This document shows positions 48,101 through 53,800 of a stretch of DNA of 64,000 bases, piece after piece. Origin of the DNA: Rhodospirillales bacterium (GTDB lineage Bacteria > Pseudomonadota > Alphaproteobacteria > Reyranellales > Reyranellaceae); assembly GCA_016699855.1 (NCBI GenBank), contig CP064988.1, positions 2,942,501-3,006,500 of the forward strand, written 5' to 3'. The translations under genes and the position numbers were made by a program. The first letter of the stretch is position 1; every line of letters begins with the position of its first letter. The notes under the pieces are model-generated. The model had not been told where the DNA came from. It saw nothing but the letters and a program-made list of their open reading frames with translations, and ran no database searches.

Positions 48101-48296
48101 CGGCTGGTACGACTCCGCCGACAACCGTCTGGAGACGATCCGGACGGCGGACAGGAAGGTGTCGCTGTCCGATCTGGAGGCCCTGCGGCAGGCGATGGCC
48201 ACGTTCGCGCCCGAAAGCGACGCCAACGCCCAGATCCCCGCCTTCATGCCCGACCAGCTGCGGACGCCGCTGGCCGCGGCATGGACGTCGACGTGA
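33162..48296 (+). CDS. giant RTX calcium-binding protein, 5044 residues
   Basis: Start is the GTG at 33162, overlapping the previous stop by four bases. Nearly the whole length is RTX nonapeptide repeat (GGxGxDxLY/F) in many blocks, which fold as Ca-binding parallel beta rolls after export. Blocks of HCBP-related type are interspersed (DDLVISVIGTTDSVRQTGW near 3930, a second near 4420, and the C-terminal RGWYDSADNRLETIRTADRK). The final 40 residues form a non-cleaved type I secretion signal shared with the 26127 protein. No adhesin or enzyme domain was recognised. Near 46600-46690 the frame appears disturbed. It is the presumed main export product; role as toxin or adhesin unknown. Confidence 0.9.
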   Translation: MILYTQGVIETYDAQLSYDPEGVREVQTEFTSDDPLSLFHVRIESESERIRLDLDSGIRHGTEGADLIIGATARAASGDDRGDSGDDVIVGEGGLDTMYGGGDTAGGGATYAYVDPTGTSQTFYGGRSGGDTFVLKAEAGAGSAPLYGGDGDDAVMFEGTVGVTYVLDTATQRTTLYDPGAKPTGMSDADYARLRASYPRVVENHWGIEAVSGCEGNDTFSTTARTDGAVTMAGNGGEDRLIGGIGDDRMDGGEGSDWIYGGIGNDMIDGGSGRDMLFGGDGDDFLTAETADPTIEVFTPGTSVLNGLKVSSEAAPIIIDGGRGRDTLRLVGVENVEVELDEIGIETLISGNGDDTLTQTGETNVFIGGGWGDDTITASDGHDSLEGGEDKDRISGGAGDDAIAMDAADLGLVEDTDTVARQFLNGDTLTDGYYGSLRSIYTTEGGEAYYLDADGVAVHGVLTTIAEGGGFQSIDPDVSVTLVSETEYQVRIRGVSAVRGGVGFDRLAVQGERGVSFDVGAGEFEMATGGAGNDHLFTHKRDSVLVYGEGGDDTLQGGRGNDLLNGGVGDDTLKGGIGNDTLNGADGLDIVSLADKTATLVVALAPQISGTTVYNVVGLDDTVTGTVWTVDDFRTTVDLGSGEAEVLIDVEGLVGGTGNDTFYGTSGGDILEGGAGADVLYGGFWRPATLQDSDGDDVEGKVFGGGDDVFVGDSSSSDTFYGGDDTAFGGLTFYGGEDTADYHKLTAGVTANLTSGTASHGLFTSDKLYGIEHLIGGTGNDALTGSARDNSLSGGAGNDVVSGGDGDDELEGGAGNDSLEGGSGNDTAIYAGALGAIVATLGSGSVTETIEAEERRANDTVDGKGTWTAGAGATVWTDAISSIEDLIAGDYNDTVTGSTAANGVEAGAGDDTVYGAAAADTLGGGSENDALYGGDNGSDSTVSVSGGYDTLFGGDILYGDSGVDTLYGDAGRDTVFGGSGNDVLYGGANGSDATFADGTLYETLYGGDSLYGDSGDDTLVGGADNDAHGDTLDGGAGSDTVSYAGTTIARVIHLDNLVVDDVELSYGTVADGSGVDTIVSVENAIGTSAADTIYGTDGQNVLAGGEGNDLLYGGLGADGLKGGAGNDVYYFRAAEGTTYAGDGRDVVLDAVTIRREIDLREVGGTPTLSLPEAFEFTVDWTNDVPDTTGPQPGTDTLLLGMSEDDHDRLVFRIDGGDMLVGIRPDGDTATRIEDLADVVRLRDFVNERNRVERIAFTDSGGTYWGWSTPDDGATWILTRSAAEEGLDPVTLGATDDGYTFHHGDGSVVIRDEHRYTTAVERPIEVRVNYTHADPDHLATATRYEIDHFVVDSGDAGAPGAVTRYVETLAADGGDDTLTLTGIAFEDAIFRLDGADLVIAVKDGDRPFDVLTDRVTIRDWLAASNRIEGFLFADGAKDAQDVLDTIDLAGDDAIDAARGGADFLPETLDTGAGDDSVVLDVVEEDGGIAHTLTGGIGNDTLNAGAGNDVYVYRRGDGRDQVHYQAFEMDDTIVRQLVETRTASHSYSMSGTGARTDEYIADFFELSTSPEPLETDGGTNDILRLTGGIALSDLVFRRDGNDLVVGVRQADYVRWQELDDRIVVRDHFQAGGNNRIEWLELDGGHLVDLGALTDVVAGPGSENFLDQTLSGTDSTTLSNGSDWFEAGEGHDVLYGGTGTVTVATGDDYFVGGAGNDTMYGGDGDDRYYAGAGTDEDTVVDSAGSADMLVVGVLPEIVAMTVSGGNGVVEFVSGDHVTILGQDTSGTRVENLHESSAGRTATWNTVGTGGGDWIVGVATVSAGAGGDVVIGSAAADTVDGGGDSDYIMGGSGSDTLDGGSGEDTLSYAYATANVVLDGSNGATPTTVSLGGSDVDVIANFENFAVGAGNDTVWATHGRNIVWGGAGNDAIYAYDGEDTLYGGAGDDTLEGGYYGGSTLNGDVLYGGAGVDYLDYVGSTVSLTIDLAEGGAYDDTYYDIEAIRSGSGNDTLGGDAADNFLRGGAGDDVYMLRAEGGDDTIEEYDGSADAIRVLDISEIADIRKGPGTSWQSLIATLQDGTRLEALYQWGASNYRIELVQAGTIEEASATWHVASGYDGTTLAEVIVGDLYYYDHVDWNYGQGGDDLMFGGDLDDHLFGGTGNDRLAGGEHDDVLTGEDGDDLLVGGADNDTLYGGAGNDTASYVYVTANLAIDLADTSYVTIAAGLDVDRLFGMENATGGSGDDTLIGTSSANVLSGGRGDDTLRGGGGEDTFYGGYGEDTLSWSDDTAGYEFWLRGDAATTAYGDSGYVPAETADGGHFGTVGDRHYWGIEGFQGGAGDDVFRMGQAANVVEGGAGQDTVDYDGLSTGSLVSGAGVTLALGGGMGRGGWASGDRVSGVEVLIGSALDDAFAGEDDAVTIGTLGTGSDLAVHVYETRTGADGVDTYWRHEGGDETFFGGAGNDGLDGRLGDDTLYGGGESDSLFGGYGHDTAYGGDGNDTLAGGVGDDVMYGGAGHDVFRIGLYATGAPPCDDTIYGGSGNDTVAMADLAEIALIERGAGNDLIFRLADGGTVVAVGGAGSGDGRIAMLVDDASGREIELPTTWSDAGDTLDDALFGNTTASTLTGADGADLLFGGGGNDTLYGGRGDDTLVGGVGNDTYYGGDEDTVTIGATTTTPGGNDYVSFAGDDGVVLTGTVISDTVDSWSATISGQGGDVFAGIEGFIGSSADDTMTGRDDDFERWFDTLLGAYGDDTLSGRAGDDSLSGGEGEDLLYGGLGADTMSGGGGDDTFIADAGADVMFGGDGFDWVDYAGSATGVVARLNIGAGLDDDTVADTTHHSAGDSYAGIEGLRGGVETDRLYGDAAVNTLDGRAGDDLLDGGLGDDVLIGGEPTGTLTHGGRDTLIGGFGRDTLYGGDNDDLYEYALGDGDDTIFEDATLGGTSDVLSLDSMANVRRIRRGDDPTNTIANDDRALFVEYADGAVISILDEFVDGRDVVEAIRDRSTGRTYLVLGAGSGTDTIGDAEDEILVAGASGSSNTLYGGLGGDVLFGDAAADSLYGGAGDDTLFGGAANDRLDGGTGIDRVTYAAAGAGVVVDLSAGTASVNGTGEVDQLVSIEGVVATAYADTVYGGSNNDILSGGAGVDRLEGGGGDDTIEGGAANDTLYGGSGNDLLSYERSRIGVFVDLATSSVSGGHAAGDVVSGFEHVIGTREADTIYGGSAANSLFGGGGRDTIAGGNNSDTVGGGSGADTLYGGDDVGDILSYAGAVEGVTIDLSSSIATGGDAEGDVISGFEGVVGGGGDDTLSGTAYADLIGGGAGGNDTLQGGLGNDTYQFDRGGGHDTVRDEYGTTTTAAGTDRLAFGSGVAVADVFARIGAASGSDDLQLGLRETDSTLKPFDSLADRIDLVDWFDTARRVESFTFTDGTTLDLAGIGAHIGTDEADTVGWTLTAVDINVWAGDDTVTTGSADDIVEGGADGDTLDGGGGFDMLSYLRDTAGVAVTLGATASGGDAQGDVAVNFEGLIGGSAADTLAGDTFANVIEGAGGNDVLSGGGGVDTLSYGHAGAAVTAAVFGSGTGTVSTGGAGTDIVTGFLHLVGGGHGDSLSGSADVNTIWGGLGDDVLKGADGSTLYGDILYGGSGTDYVSFEDRSGGDTFSLGGTTLGGDTITSIEGVRGTTGGDTIFGTSGADGLDGWSGVDQLYGGIGADEYRWQRGNGNDTIWDNTAGGTDASVDTLRFMGVDTSGAAAAITLDDLSVSLSGADLDIVVGGTGGAHALVKNWTSTDRKVERIVTSDGVILDISGVSTFATGTSGADTMTGGGSVDWLAGGDAADTIAGLGGADIVQAGAGDDTVSGGAGADILAGGAGNDVYAFNLGDGQDTIVVSGGGNDTLRFGPDIAFDQLWLERSGDDLVISVIGTTDSVRQTGWGLASSPPRLHAIHAGGYGLDTTGMLALVAAMAELEPPAPGETTLPPGTRASLYGDDIGDWTGVAGDTMFGTSGADTITVGGGDDPVVDAIGGADVVTGDGRVNTLLGGGGDDTLDGAGGIDALFGGAGDDTLKGANAGDRLAGGAGRDVADYRSLSSAISLDLVTGAFSIGGSAADDQLFDIEGLIGGTGNDVLYGGVANDYFRGGAGADLFYGGAGGQDTLSYEGSSSGVYVTISGGGYLGYGGDAAGDAAFNVDAVVGSSHADTIYGTSSADTLVGGAGNDTLMAVGGDDAYSFDTGWGNDLVTGDTAGTDTLRFGAGIAAGDFQFAASGSDATLTGAPTTDVIRLAGWSTSGNRVETAAFVDGSTLSLAGMTAGATGTSSGESVVGGAGNDWVAGLSGDDSLYGGAADDILTGGAGADTLYGGAGNDQLAGGAGNDVYVFGRGGGSDRIEAVDVDTSGVVDVVDFGREIQADQLWLERSGDDLVISVLGTTDSVVVSGWFATPVAGMARKLDEIRALGFRLAAADADLLVAAMAGMEVTRADLARLSPAQRYQSRPGAGAQRRQRRLGGALDDPLLQRPRRLLLATTSAATFTGGSGVDVVSYESLDAAVAIDMDTTTATIAGAGGVTHVFSSIEGVVGGDHADTLRGDANENWLFGGYGNDTLQGRAGADHLFGGAGRDIASYAGSSSVTVYLSTGTNSGGEAAGDVLFDFEGVIGGGSADTFYGGATDDLFIGGAGIDSYYGGDGVDTVSYDGSSAVTIDSSGNGSGGDAASEYVDSSIEAVAGSENADVLHNASRISYLYGGAGNDTLTSSTTSTLDGGAGVDTMYGGGSADAFRLGHGDGVDTIHDTAGSDDRLMLKRGTELSDLRRATIGGDVWYGLRDPDDLEAAFADLPTRVRVAAGAIERIASSDGFSFAVGDLALAEGSLGADTMEGGDGNDWITTDDGDDYATGDGDNDVVVGGAGRDQLYGGAGDDVLDGGAGNDTLDGGAGNDVYRWAGGGGTDSVVDGGGNDTLWLGDGLDETNLWFQVVGHDLRIHQMGVEGTSLTIRGWYDSADNRLETIRTADRKVSLSDLEALRQAMATFAPESDANAQIPAFMPDQLRTPLAAAWTST

Positions 48297-48410
48297 CCTG
48301 GCGGAGCGACTCCGCGCGGCGCGAACGCGGTGGCCGCCGCCCGCCGTCGACGGGTAGAGTCGCCGCCGGGCGCCGCCCGCGCGGCGCCGGGATTTTCCAC
48401 GGGGGATGCG

Positions 48411-48926
48411 ATGGCTGGTAGCGAGGGACGTCCTGCGGGGAACGGCGCGTTGGACGGCGGCGCGCCCGCCGGCGCGATCACGGACGTCGAGAAGATGGCC
48501 GCCGGGGCGCCGGCGCAGCAGGGCTCGATCGAGAAGATGACGCTGGTGGGCTGCGCCGCCTTCCTGATGATGAACACGCCCACCCACAAGCACGTCTTCA
48601 TCTCCGACCTGGAGTGGTGCGTCATCCCGCCGATCGCGCTCGGCCAGTTCCACCTCTGGCGCCGCCAGGGCGTGCCCGTTGGGTTCGCCAGCTGGGCGTT
48701 CCTGAGCGAGGCGGCCGAGGCGCGCGTGCGGAGCGGATCGCTCCGTCTGGCGCCCGACGACTGGAACTCCGGCGACCGGCTGTGGCTGATCGACTTCCTC
48801 ATGCCGTTCGGCGGCCAGCAGGAGGGCATGATGGACCTCAGGAACCGGGTGCTCGCCGGCAAGAAGGTCATGACGGTGCAGCGCTCGCCCGACGGCGGCC
48901 TCAGCTTCACCCAGTGGGGCGCCTGA
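48411..48926 (+). CDS. toxin-activating lysine acyltransferase (HlyC family)
   Basis: 171-residue HlyC/RtxC-like enzyme, which uses acyl-ACP to acylate lysines of an RTX toxin in the cytoplasm. The catalytic His is in NTPTHKH (His59) and the second catalytic position is Asp128 in WLIDFLMPFGG. FISDLEWCVIPPIALGQFHLWR and PVGFASWAFLSEAAE match the family. The start is the ATG at 48411, after GGGGGATGCG. It lies between the RTX gene and the adaptor gene, whereas the classical hlyC is upstream of the toxin. Its presence implies that at least one protein here needs acylation, most likely the one with the hydrophobic region. Confidence 0.88.
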   Translation: MAGSEGRPAGNGALDGGAPAGAITDVEKMAAGAPAQQGSIEKMTLVGCAAFLMMNTPTHKHVFISDLEWCVIPPIALGQFHLWRRQGVPVGFASWAFLSEAAEARVRSGSLRLAPDDWNSGDRLWLIDFLMPFGGQQEGMMDLRNRVLAGKKVMTVQRSPDGGLSFTQWGA

Positions 48927-48951
48927 GGCGCCCCGGACGGGAGGCGGAGAC

Positions 48952-50409
48952 GTGGCGTTTGACCGGCTCACAAAGGCGCTGGGCGTCTGGCGGCAGTCGG
49001 TGCGCGACGACCGGGCGCGCCCGAAGGACGTCCACAGCCGCGACGGGATGGAGTTCCTGCCGGCCGCCATCGAGGTGATGGAGAGCCCGCCCTCGCCGGT
49101 CGGCCGCGCGCTGCTGTGGCTGGCCTGCGGTTTCGTGACGCTGGGGATCGCCTGGGCGTGGTTCGGGGAGGTCGACGTCGTGGCCGTCGCCTCCGGACGG
49201 GTGATCCCCTCCGGCCGCGTCAAGCTGGTCCAGCCGGCCGAGCTGGGCGTGGTGCGCACGATCCACGTCCGCGAGGGGCAGCGGGTGCGGGTGGGCGACC
49301 TGCTCGTCGAGCTCGACACCACCGTCAGCGGCGCCGACCGCGACCGTCTGGCGCGCGAGCTCCTCACCACGACGCTGGACCGCGCCCGGCTCGAAGCCTT
49401 GCTGGCCAGCCCGGCAAACCCGAGGACGGATTTCGAGGCGCCGGCGGAGGCGACCACGGAAATGATCGACGTGCAGCGCCGGCTGATGGCCGCGGAGGCG
49501 GCCAAATTCCGCGCCGCCATGGCCGGGCTGGACGAGGAGGAGAAACGCCGGCGCGCCCAGCGCGACGTCTCGCGCGCGCAGATCGACAAACTTAAATCGG
49601 TGATCCCGATCCAGCGTGAGAACGCCAACGCCATCGGCTCGCTGGTCAGCGAGGGCTACGCGGCCAAGCTCAAGCACAACGAGCTAAAGGAGCGGCTGCT
49701 CTCTTCCGAGAAGGACCTCGCCACGGAGGGCGAGCGGCTCAAGGAGGCCGAGGCGTCGCTGCTGGCGGTGCGGGAGCAGCGCCGGCAGCAGGAACAGGAG
49801 TTCCGCACCCAGATCCTCAAGGAGCTGTCGACCGCGACCGAGAAGGGCGCGGCCGCCGGCCAGGAGCTGCGCAAGGCGACCCAGCGCGGCGTCCTGCAGG
49901 TCCTGCGCGCGCCTGTGGACGGCGCCGTGCAGCAGCTGGCCGTCCATACCGTGGGCGGGGTGGTCCAGCCGGCCGAGACGCTGATGGCGATCGTGCCCAG
50001 CGACGGCGGGCTCGAGATCGAAGCCATGCTGCAGAACAAGGATGTCGGCTTCGTGAAGGCCGGGCAGTCCGCCGCCATCAAGATCGAGGCGTTCCCCTAC
50101 ACCATCTACGGCACCCTGCGCGGCGAGGTGACCGACGTGTCGGCCGACGCGGTCGCGGCGCCCGGCGCCGCCCAGCAGGCCGGTGGACGGCCGGGGGCCC
50201 GGTCCTCGGCGGGCGAGCCGCAGGCGGCGTCCGTGTACGTGGCGCGGGTGCGCCTGGAGAAAGCTGTGATCGAGATCCAAGGTAAGCCCGTGGCGCTCGG
50301 GCCTGGCCTCGCCGCCAGTGTGGAGATCCGCACCGGCACGCGCACGGTGCTCACCTACCTGCTCGATCCGATCACTCGCCATCGCAGCGAGTCGTTGAGG
50401 GAGCGGTAG
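48952..50409 (+). CDS. HlyD-type periplasmic adaptor of type I secretion
   Basis: 485-residue membrane-fusion protein. A cytoplasmic N-terminus is followed by one transmembrane helix (residues 55-77, ALLWLACGFVTLGIAWAWF), a lipoyl half-motif (ASGRVIPSGRVKLVQPAELGVVRTIHVREGQRVRVGDLLVELD), a long coiled coil (about 145-310), the second lipoyl half (VDGAVQQLAVHTVGGVVQPAETL) and a beta-barrel end. A 40-residue Ala/Gly insertion (VAAPGAAQQAGGRPGARSSAGEPQ) lies near 400. GTG start with GGGAGGCGGAG upstream. It links the inner-membrane exporter to an outer-membrane TolC, which is not in the window. Confidence 0.91.
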   Translation: MAFDRLTKALGVWRQSVRDDRARPKDVHSRDGMEFLPAAIEVMESPPSPVGRALLWLACGFVTLGIAWAWFGEVDVVAVASGRVIPSGRVKLVQPAELGVVRTIHVREGQRVRVGDLLVELDTTVSGADRDRLARELLTTTLDRARLEALLASPANPRTDFEAPAEATTEMIDVQRRLMAAEAAKFRAAMAGLDEEEKRRRAQRDVSRAQIDKLKSVIPIQRENANAIGSLVSEGYAAKLKHNELKERLLSSEKDLATEGERLKEAEASLLAVREQRRQQEQEFRTQILKELSTATEKGAAAGQELRKATQRGVLQVLRAPVDGAVQQLAVHTVGGVVQPAETLMAIVPSDGGLEIEAMLQNKDVGFVKAGQSAAIKIEAFPYTIYGTLRGEVTDVSADAVAAPGAAQQAGGRPGARSSAGEPQAASVYVARVRLEKAVIEIQGKPVALGPGLAASVEIRTGTRTVLTYLLDPITRHRSESLRER

Positions 50410-50721
50410 CACTTCTTGATTGCGCCGCAGCGCTTGGCTGGCGTCCTCGACTGCCCACGGGGTAGACGGCTTCACGAGCGCGTTCGGCGGCGGCGAGCTT
50501 GTCTGTAGTGATGCAACGAGATTGCTTTGTGGGCGAGAGTGGCGATCCGTAAAAACCGGCCACCCTAGTCGTGGAAGTCTGCATCCGATTCTCGGGTGAC
50601 TCTGCAGGGTCTCTGATGCGCCTACAAGACCAGGCCTTTGAAACGCACCACGCTCTTGCTCGGCGCTGACGAGCCGGACGACGACCGTACACAGGGCGAT
50701 GCCGACGTTGCCCTTCGTAGC
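50410..50721. other. region with no supported gene
   Basis: About 310 bases between the adaptor gene and a minus-strand hypothetical gene. I see no gene, tRNA or clear terminator. Composition falls from GC-rich to more mixed across this stretch, marking the right edge of the RTX block. Confidence 0.4.
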
Positions 50722-51162
50722 TTAGAGCGTTGAAAAATAGCCCTCGAAAAGCTCGGTGAACGCAACTCGAAAGGCGACGGAGACATCGGATGGATCAACT
50801 CCCCACTTTTGCCGATCGTCTCTCCTAAACGGGATCACGATCCCAATATTTACCCTCAATTTCCCGTTGTTCCACTGAAACGACACCACCAGTTTGTGAT
50901 CAAAATTCGCTCCAGGGCTCCCGGATGGCTTCCTGATCGTCAACTCCACCGTCCGATCATGCCCAGATCCGTTCGAATCAATCACGGCAATCTGTCCGTC
51001 TGCCTTTAGTGCATCGACCGCACGTCCGAACGACGGAGCAATAACCTGCTCGACGAGATAGTCCGCTTGCTCACTGGCGGTGCCGGAGGCGGGATAGGGA
51101 GGAGCAGGCTTCAGATGAGAGATCTTGGCCTTCTCGATGAGCGCCTTGTAGTCGATGTTCAA
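50722..51162 (-). CDS. hypothetical protein
   Basis: 146-residue soluble protein of moderate GC content, unlike the GC-rich RTX genes to its left. It starts MNIDYKALIEKAKISHLKPAP, has a central VIDSNGSGHDRTVELTIRKP and a beta-rich HKLVVSFQWNNGKLRVNIGIVIPFRR. No signal peptide, no known motif. It is single-gene, minus strand, divergent from the next. The codon pattern and clean ends support it being real; the function is unknown. The mixed GC content suggests recent acquisition together with the neighbouring TIR gene. Confidence 0.65.
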   Translation of the reverse strand: MNIDYKALIEKAKISHLKPAPPYPASGTASEQADYLVEQVIAPSFGRAVDALKADGQIAVIDSNGSGHDRTVELTIRKPSGSPGANFDHKLVVSFQWNNGKLRVNIGIVIPFRRDDRQKWGVDPSDVSVAFRVAFTELFEGYFSTL

Positions 51163-51443
51163 GACGTAGCCCTTTCAAGTGGGTTTTCATGAGAGATCGA
51201 CTATCAACTATACATTGTAGACGGTGCGGCCGGCAAGCGGGTTCGACACTGTGTGCGGCCGTGGCGAGGTGGGAGCGATGCGATGCGCCAACTCGCAGGT
51301 CCCATAGTGCATCGGGATGGCGTCGGCGCTGGCGGGTGCCTGCTCAAGAGGTTTGGGGCGTAGAATCGAACTACACTCGAGACGCGAGCCGTGCGAATCT
51401 GTTGAGCAACTCGGATGGCGAATCAAGCTACGTGGAATTTTGC

Positions 51444-52007
51444 ATGCCGACCTCAAATTCAACCGAGCGTCTCGTGCCGATTGACCGACTGCGCGTGTGT
51501 GGCGTTGGCGAGTTGGAACCGGGTGAACTCTTTGTATCATGTTGGGGTCGGACGGGCAGTCGGTTGGCGCTATTGGGATCCTCGCATGAGCAGCGCGATG
51601 GAGCGCGCTTCGCAGTGTGGCTTTCGGATGAGGCGGGTCATTTGACCGCCCCTAGCTACGATCGCATCGAGACCGCGGGCGAATTGGTGGCATCGTTTGG
51701 TCGAACGTTCGAGTTCGTCGTCGACCCTCTCGATCCACACAATAGAATCGACCGGGCTCCCGGCAACATCGAAGGCGCCGCCCTTTTTCGGATGCAAGAT
51801 CGAGTCGCGTTGCGGGCGCAGTCGAAAAGCATAAGACTTTCCGATATCATCATCGATGTTCGGACGGGTCTACTTCTTCCAGCCGGGCCCGCTCCGACTA
51901 TTTCGTTCGCATCCTGGACTCTCCGTCTCCAGCCCCTACAGCCGCACCAGGCACCTGTCGTCCTCGGCAGACTGGATGCACGAGCAACACTCGAGGGCGC
52001 GCGTTGA
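51444..52007 (+). CDS. hypothetical protein
   Basis: About 187 residues from MPTSNSTERLVPIDRLRV. The start is uncertain because the frame remains open back to 51189, but the upstream translation is Arg-rich and unlike protein. The body includes LEPGELFVSCWGRTGSRLALLGSSHEQRDGARFAVWLSDEAG and a DIIIDVRTGLLLPAGPAPTISF segment with mixed strands and helices. No family recognised and no signal peptide. It lies 137 bases upstream of the TIR gene on the same strand and may be its partner. Confidence in the gene is moderate. Confidence 0.5.
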   Translation: MPTSNSTERLVPIDRLRVCGVGELEPGELFVSCWGRTGSRLALLGSSHEQRDGARFAVWLSDEAGHLTAPSYDRIETAGELVASFGRTFEFVVDPLDPHNRIDRAPGNIEGAALFRMQDRVALRAQSKSIRLSDIIIDVRTGLLLPAGPAPTISFASWTLRLQPLQPHQAPVVLGRLDARATLEGAR

Positions 52008-52144
52008 GATCGCGGTGAACGGACGCCGTGATCGCGGCATTCGAAGAAGCGGATGCTTGGAGGGCTGCGGGGCGTGATTGATGCTCTCATGCGCCTGGAG
52101 CACGGTCGTCTTCGACCAAGAAGTCAGGAAGGGGGGATACCGCA

Positions 52145-53134
52145 ATGGTAAGCGTATTTTTTTCATACTCTCACAAAGACGAAGCACTTCGAGACGCCCT
52201 CGAGACGCAGTTGTCCATGCTGAAGCGGCAGGGAATCATCGAGACATGGCATGACAGGCGGATTGGCGCTGGCGAGGTGCTCGACGAGGTCATCGACAGA
52301 AGGATCAATAGCGACGAGATCATTCTTCTGCTTGTTAGCCCCGATTTCATCGCCTCGAACTACTGCTATGATGTCGAGATGGGGCAAGCCTTGAAGCGGC
52401 ATGAAGCGAGAGACGCGATCGTCATTCCGGTCATCCTCCGCCCATGCGAATGGCACCATGCGCCGTTCGGAAAGCTAGCGGCGACGCCACGGGATGGAAA
52501 GCCGATCACCCGCTGGACCGATCGGGACGAAGCCTTTTTGGATGTCGCGCAAGCGATTCGGGAAGCAGTCAAGCGCCTCCGCAAAAGTCCGCATCCCCCC
52601 TCGCGACCACTCGATCCTACCTCGACCGATCCCCACACCGGCAGGGGGCGAGCCGACGCTCCATCGGTGGCGCGATCGTCCCTGTCGCCAGCGGGACCCC
52701 GGTCTAGCAATCTGCGCCTTGCCAAAACGTTCAGCGATCGCGAGCGTGACGAGTTCAGGCTTGAGACGTTCGAGTATATGGCACGCTTCTTCGAGAACTC
52801 GCTCGCGGAACTAGGCACGCGCAACGCCGGCGTGGAGGGCCGATTTCGCCGGGTGGACGCAAACCGCTTCTTCGCGACGATATATCGCGATGGGCAGGCG
52901 AAGGTGCGTGCCACGCTCTTCACCAGCCATGGCGCCTTCGGAAACGGCGTCTGCTATACGGAGAGTGAGACAATGGAGAGCAATACGATGCATGGAAATG
53001 TGTCAGTCGATGCGGACGAGCAGTCCATGTTCCTTAGAGGCGTGATGCTGCGGGGCGGTAGCAGCGCGCAGAAACTGACGCAAGAGGGTGCATCCGAAGC
53101 CTTCTGGGAGATGATGATCAGTCGACTTCAGTAG
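52145..53134 (+). CDS. TIR-domain protein
   Basis: 329 residues. Residues 1-125 form a bacterial TIR domain: VFFSYSHKDEALRDALETQL, then the catalytic Glu78 in NYCYDVEMG (the position used for NAD+ cleavage in active TIR enzymes), then IVIPVILRPCEWH. A Pro/Ser-rich linker follows (150-195), then a C-terminal domain of about 130 residues of unknown type that may sense a ligand. Bacterial TIR proteins often act in anti-phage defence by depleting NAD+. Nothing else here completes a known system, so the role is inferred. GC is lower than in the flanks. Confidence 0.85.
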   Translation: MVSVFFSYSHKDEALRDALETQLSMLKRQGIIETWHDRRIGAGEVLDEVIDRRINSDEIILLLVSPDFIASNYCYDVEMGQALKRHEARDAIVIPVILRPCEWHHAPFGKLAATPRDGKPITRWTDRDEAFLDVAQAIREAVKRLRKSPHPPSRPLDPTSTDPHTGRGRADAPSVARSSLSPAGPRSSNLRLAKTFSDRERDEFRLETFEYMARFFENSLAELGTRNAGVEGRFRRVDANRFFATIYRDGQAKVRATLFTSHGAFGNGVCYTESETMESNTMHGNVSVDADEQSMFLRGVMLRGGSSAQKLTQEGASEAFWEMMISRLQ

Positions 53135-53326
53135 GTGACCAAGATTCAGCCCAACGGCGGGTGTATCGTGTGGTTCTGAAAAGGTCTTCGGGCGCGGGCG
53201 CTCGACGTCGCAGCGAATCGCACAGGCGATCGACATGGTGGCGCGCAACTCGCGCTCGACACGCGAGCCGAGCACTTCCGGCTGCTGAAGCACAGCGTCA
53301 CTGGCGAGGACATTATCGACGGATGC

Positions 53327-53367
53327 TGATCTTCTCCTGCCGGGGGCCGCTCTTCTCCTGCTGGGGC
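53327..53367. repeat. two copies of a short CTTCTCCTG-GGGG repeat
   Basis: GATCTTCTCCTGCCGGGGG and GCTCTTCTCCTGCTGGGG in tandem. The same unit recurs four times at 53801-53885, so two clusters flank the small gene at 53457. Function unknown. Confidence 0.6.
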
Positions 53368-53456
53368 GCGATTCCGGATTGACGCCGGCCTCGAGCGCGC
53401 GCATCTTGCGGACGTTGTCGCGGCGTCGTCGCGGCCGAAGTCCACAGGGGACGAAG

Positions 53457-53795
53457 ATGAACAGCCCACGCATGATCGACATGATCGACATGACCGACGA
53501 CCGCGCCGGCGCCGAGCTGGCGACGCGGCCGCGCCAGGACGAACGCGACCTGCTGGGGGCGTTGGGCGCGGCGCTGTACGGGGAGCAATGGCGCGGGCCG
53601 ATGTGCCACGCGCTCGGCGTGAACCGGCGCGTCCTCGATCGCTTCATGGCGGCGACGCTGAAGCCGGACGGCGATTGCTTCCGGCTGTATCCCGACCAGT
53701 GGGCCGAGCTCGAGCGCATCGCCGACGCGAACCGCGAACGCCTGGACTTGGCTGCGCGGGTGTCGTCGATGACGCGGCGCCTCGCGGGAACGTAG
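53457..53795 (+). CDS. small helix-turn-helix-like protein
   Basis: 112-residue protein. After an acidic N-terminus, RDLLGALGAALYGEQWRGPMCHALGVNRRVLDRFMAATLKPDGDCFRLYPDQWAELERI reads like a phage-type helix-turn-helix (LGVNRRVLDRFMAAT as helix-turn-helix). I start at the ATG at 53457. It is flanked by the two clusters of CTTCTCCTG repeats, which could be its binding sites. No family is certain. A role as regulator of the neighbouring clamp operon is possible but unproven. Confidence 0.6.
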   Translation: MNSPRMIDMIDMTDDRAGAELATRPRQDERDLLGALGAALYGEQWRGPMCHALGVNRRVLDRFMAATLKPDGDCFRLYPDQWAELERIADANRERLDLAARVSSMTRRLAGT

Positions 53796-53800
53796 CCGGC

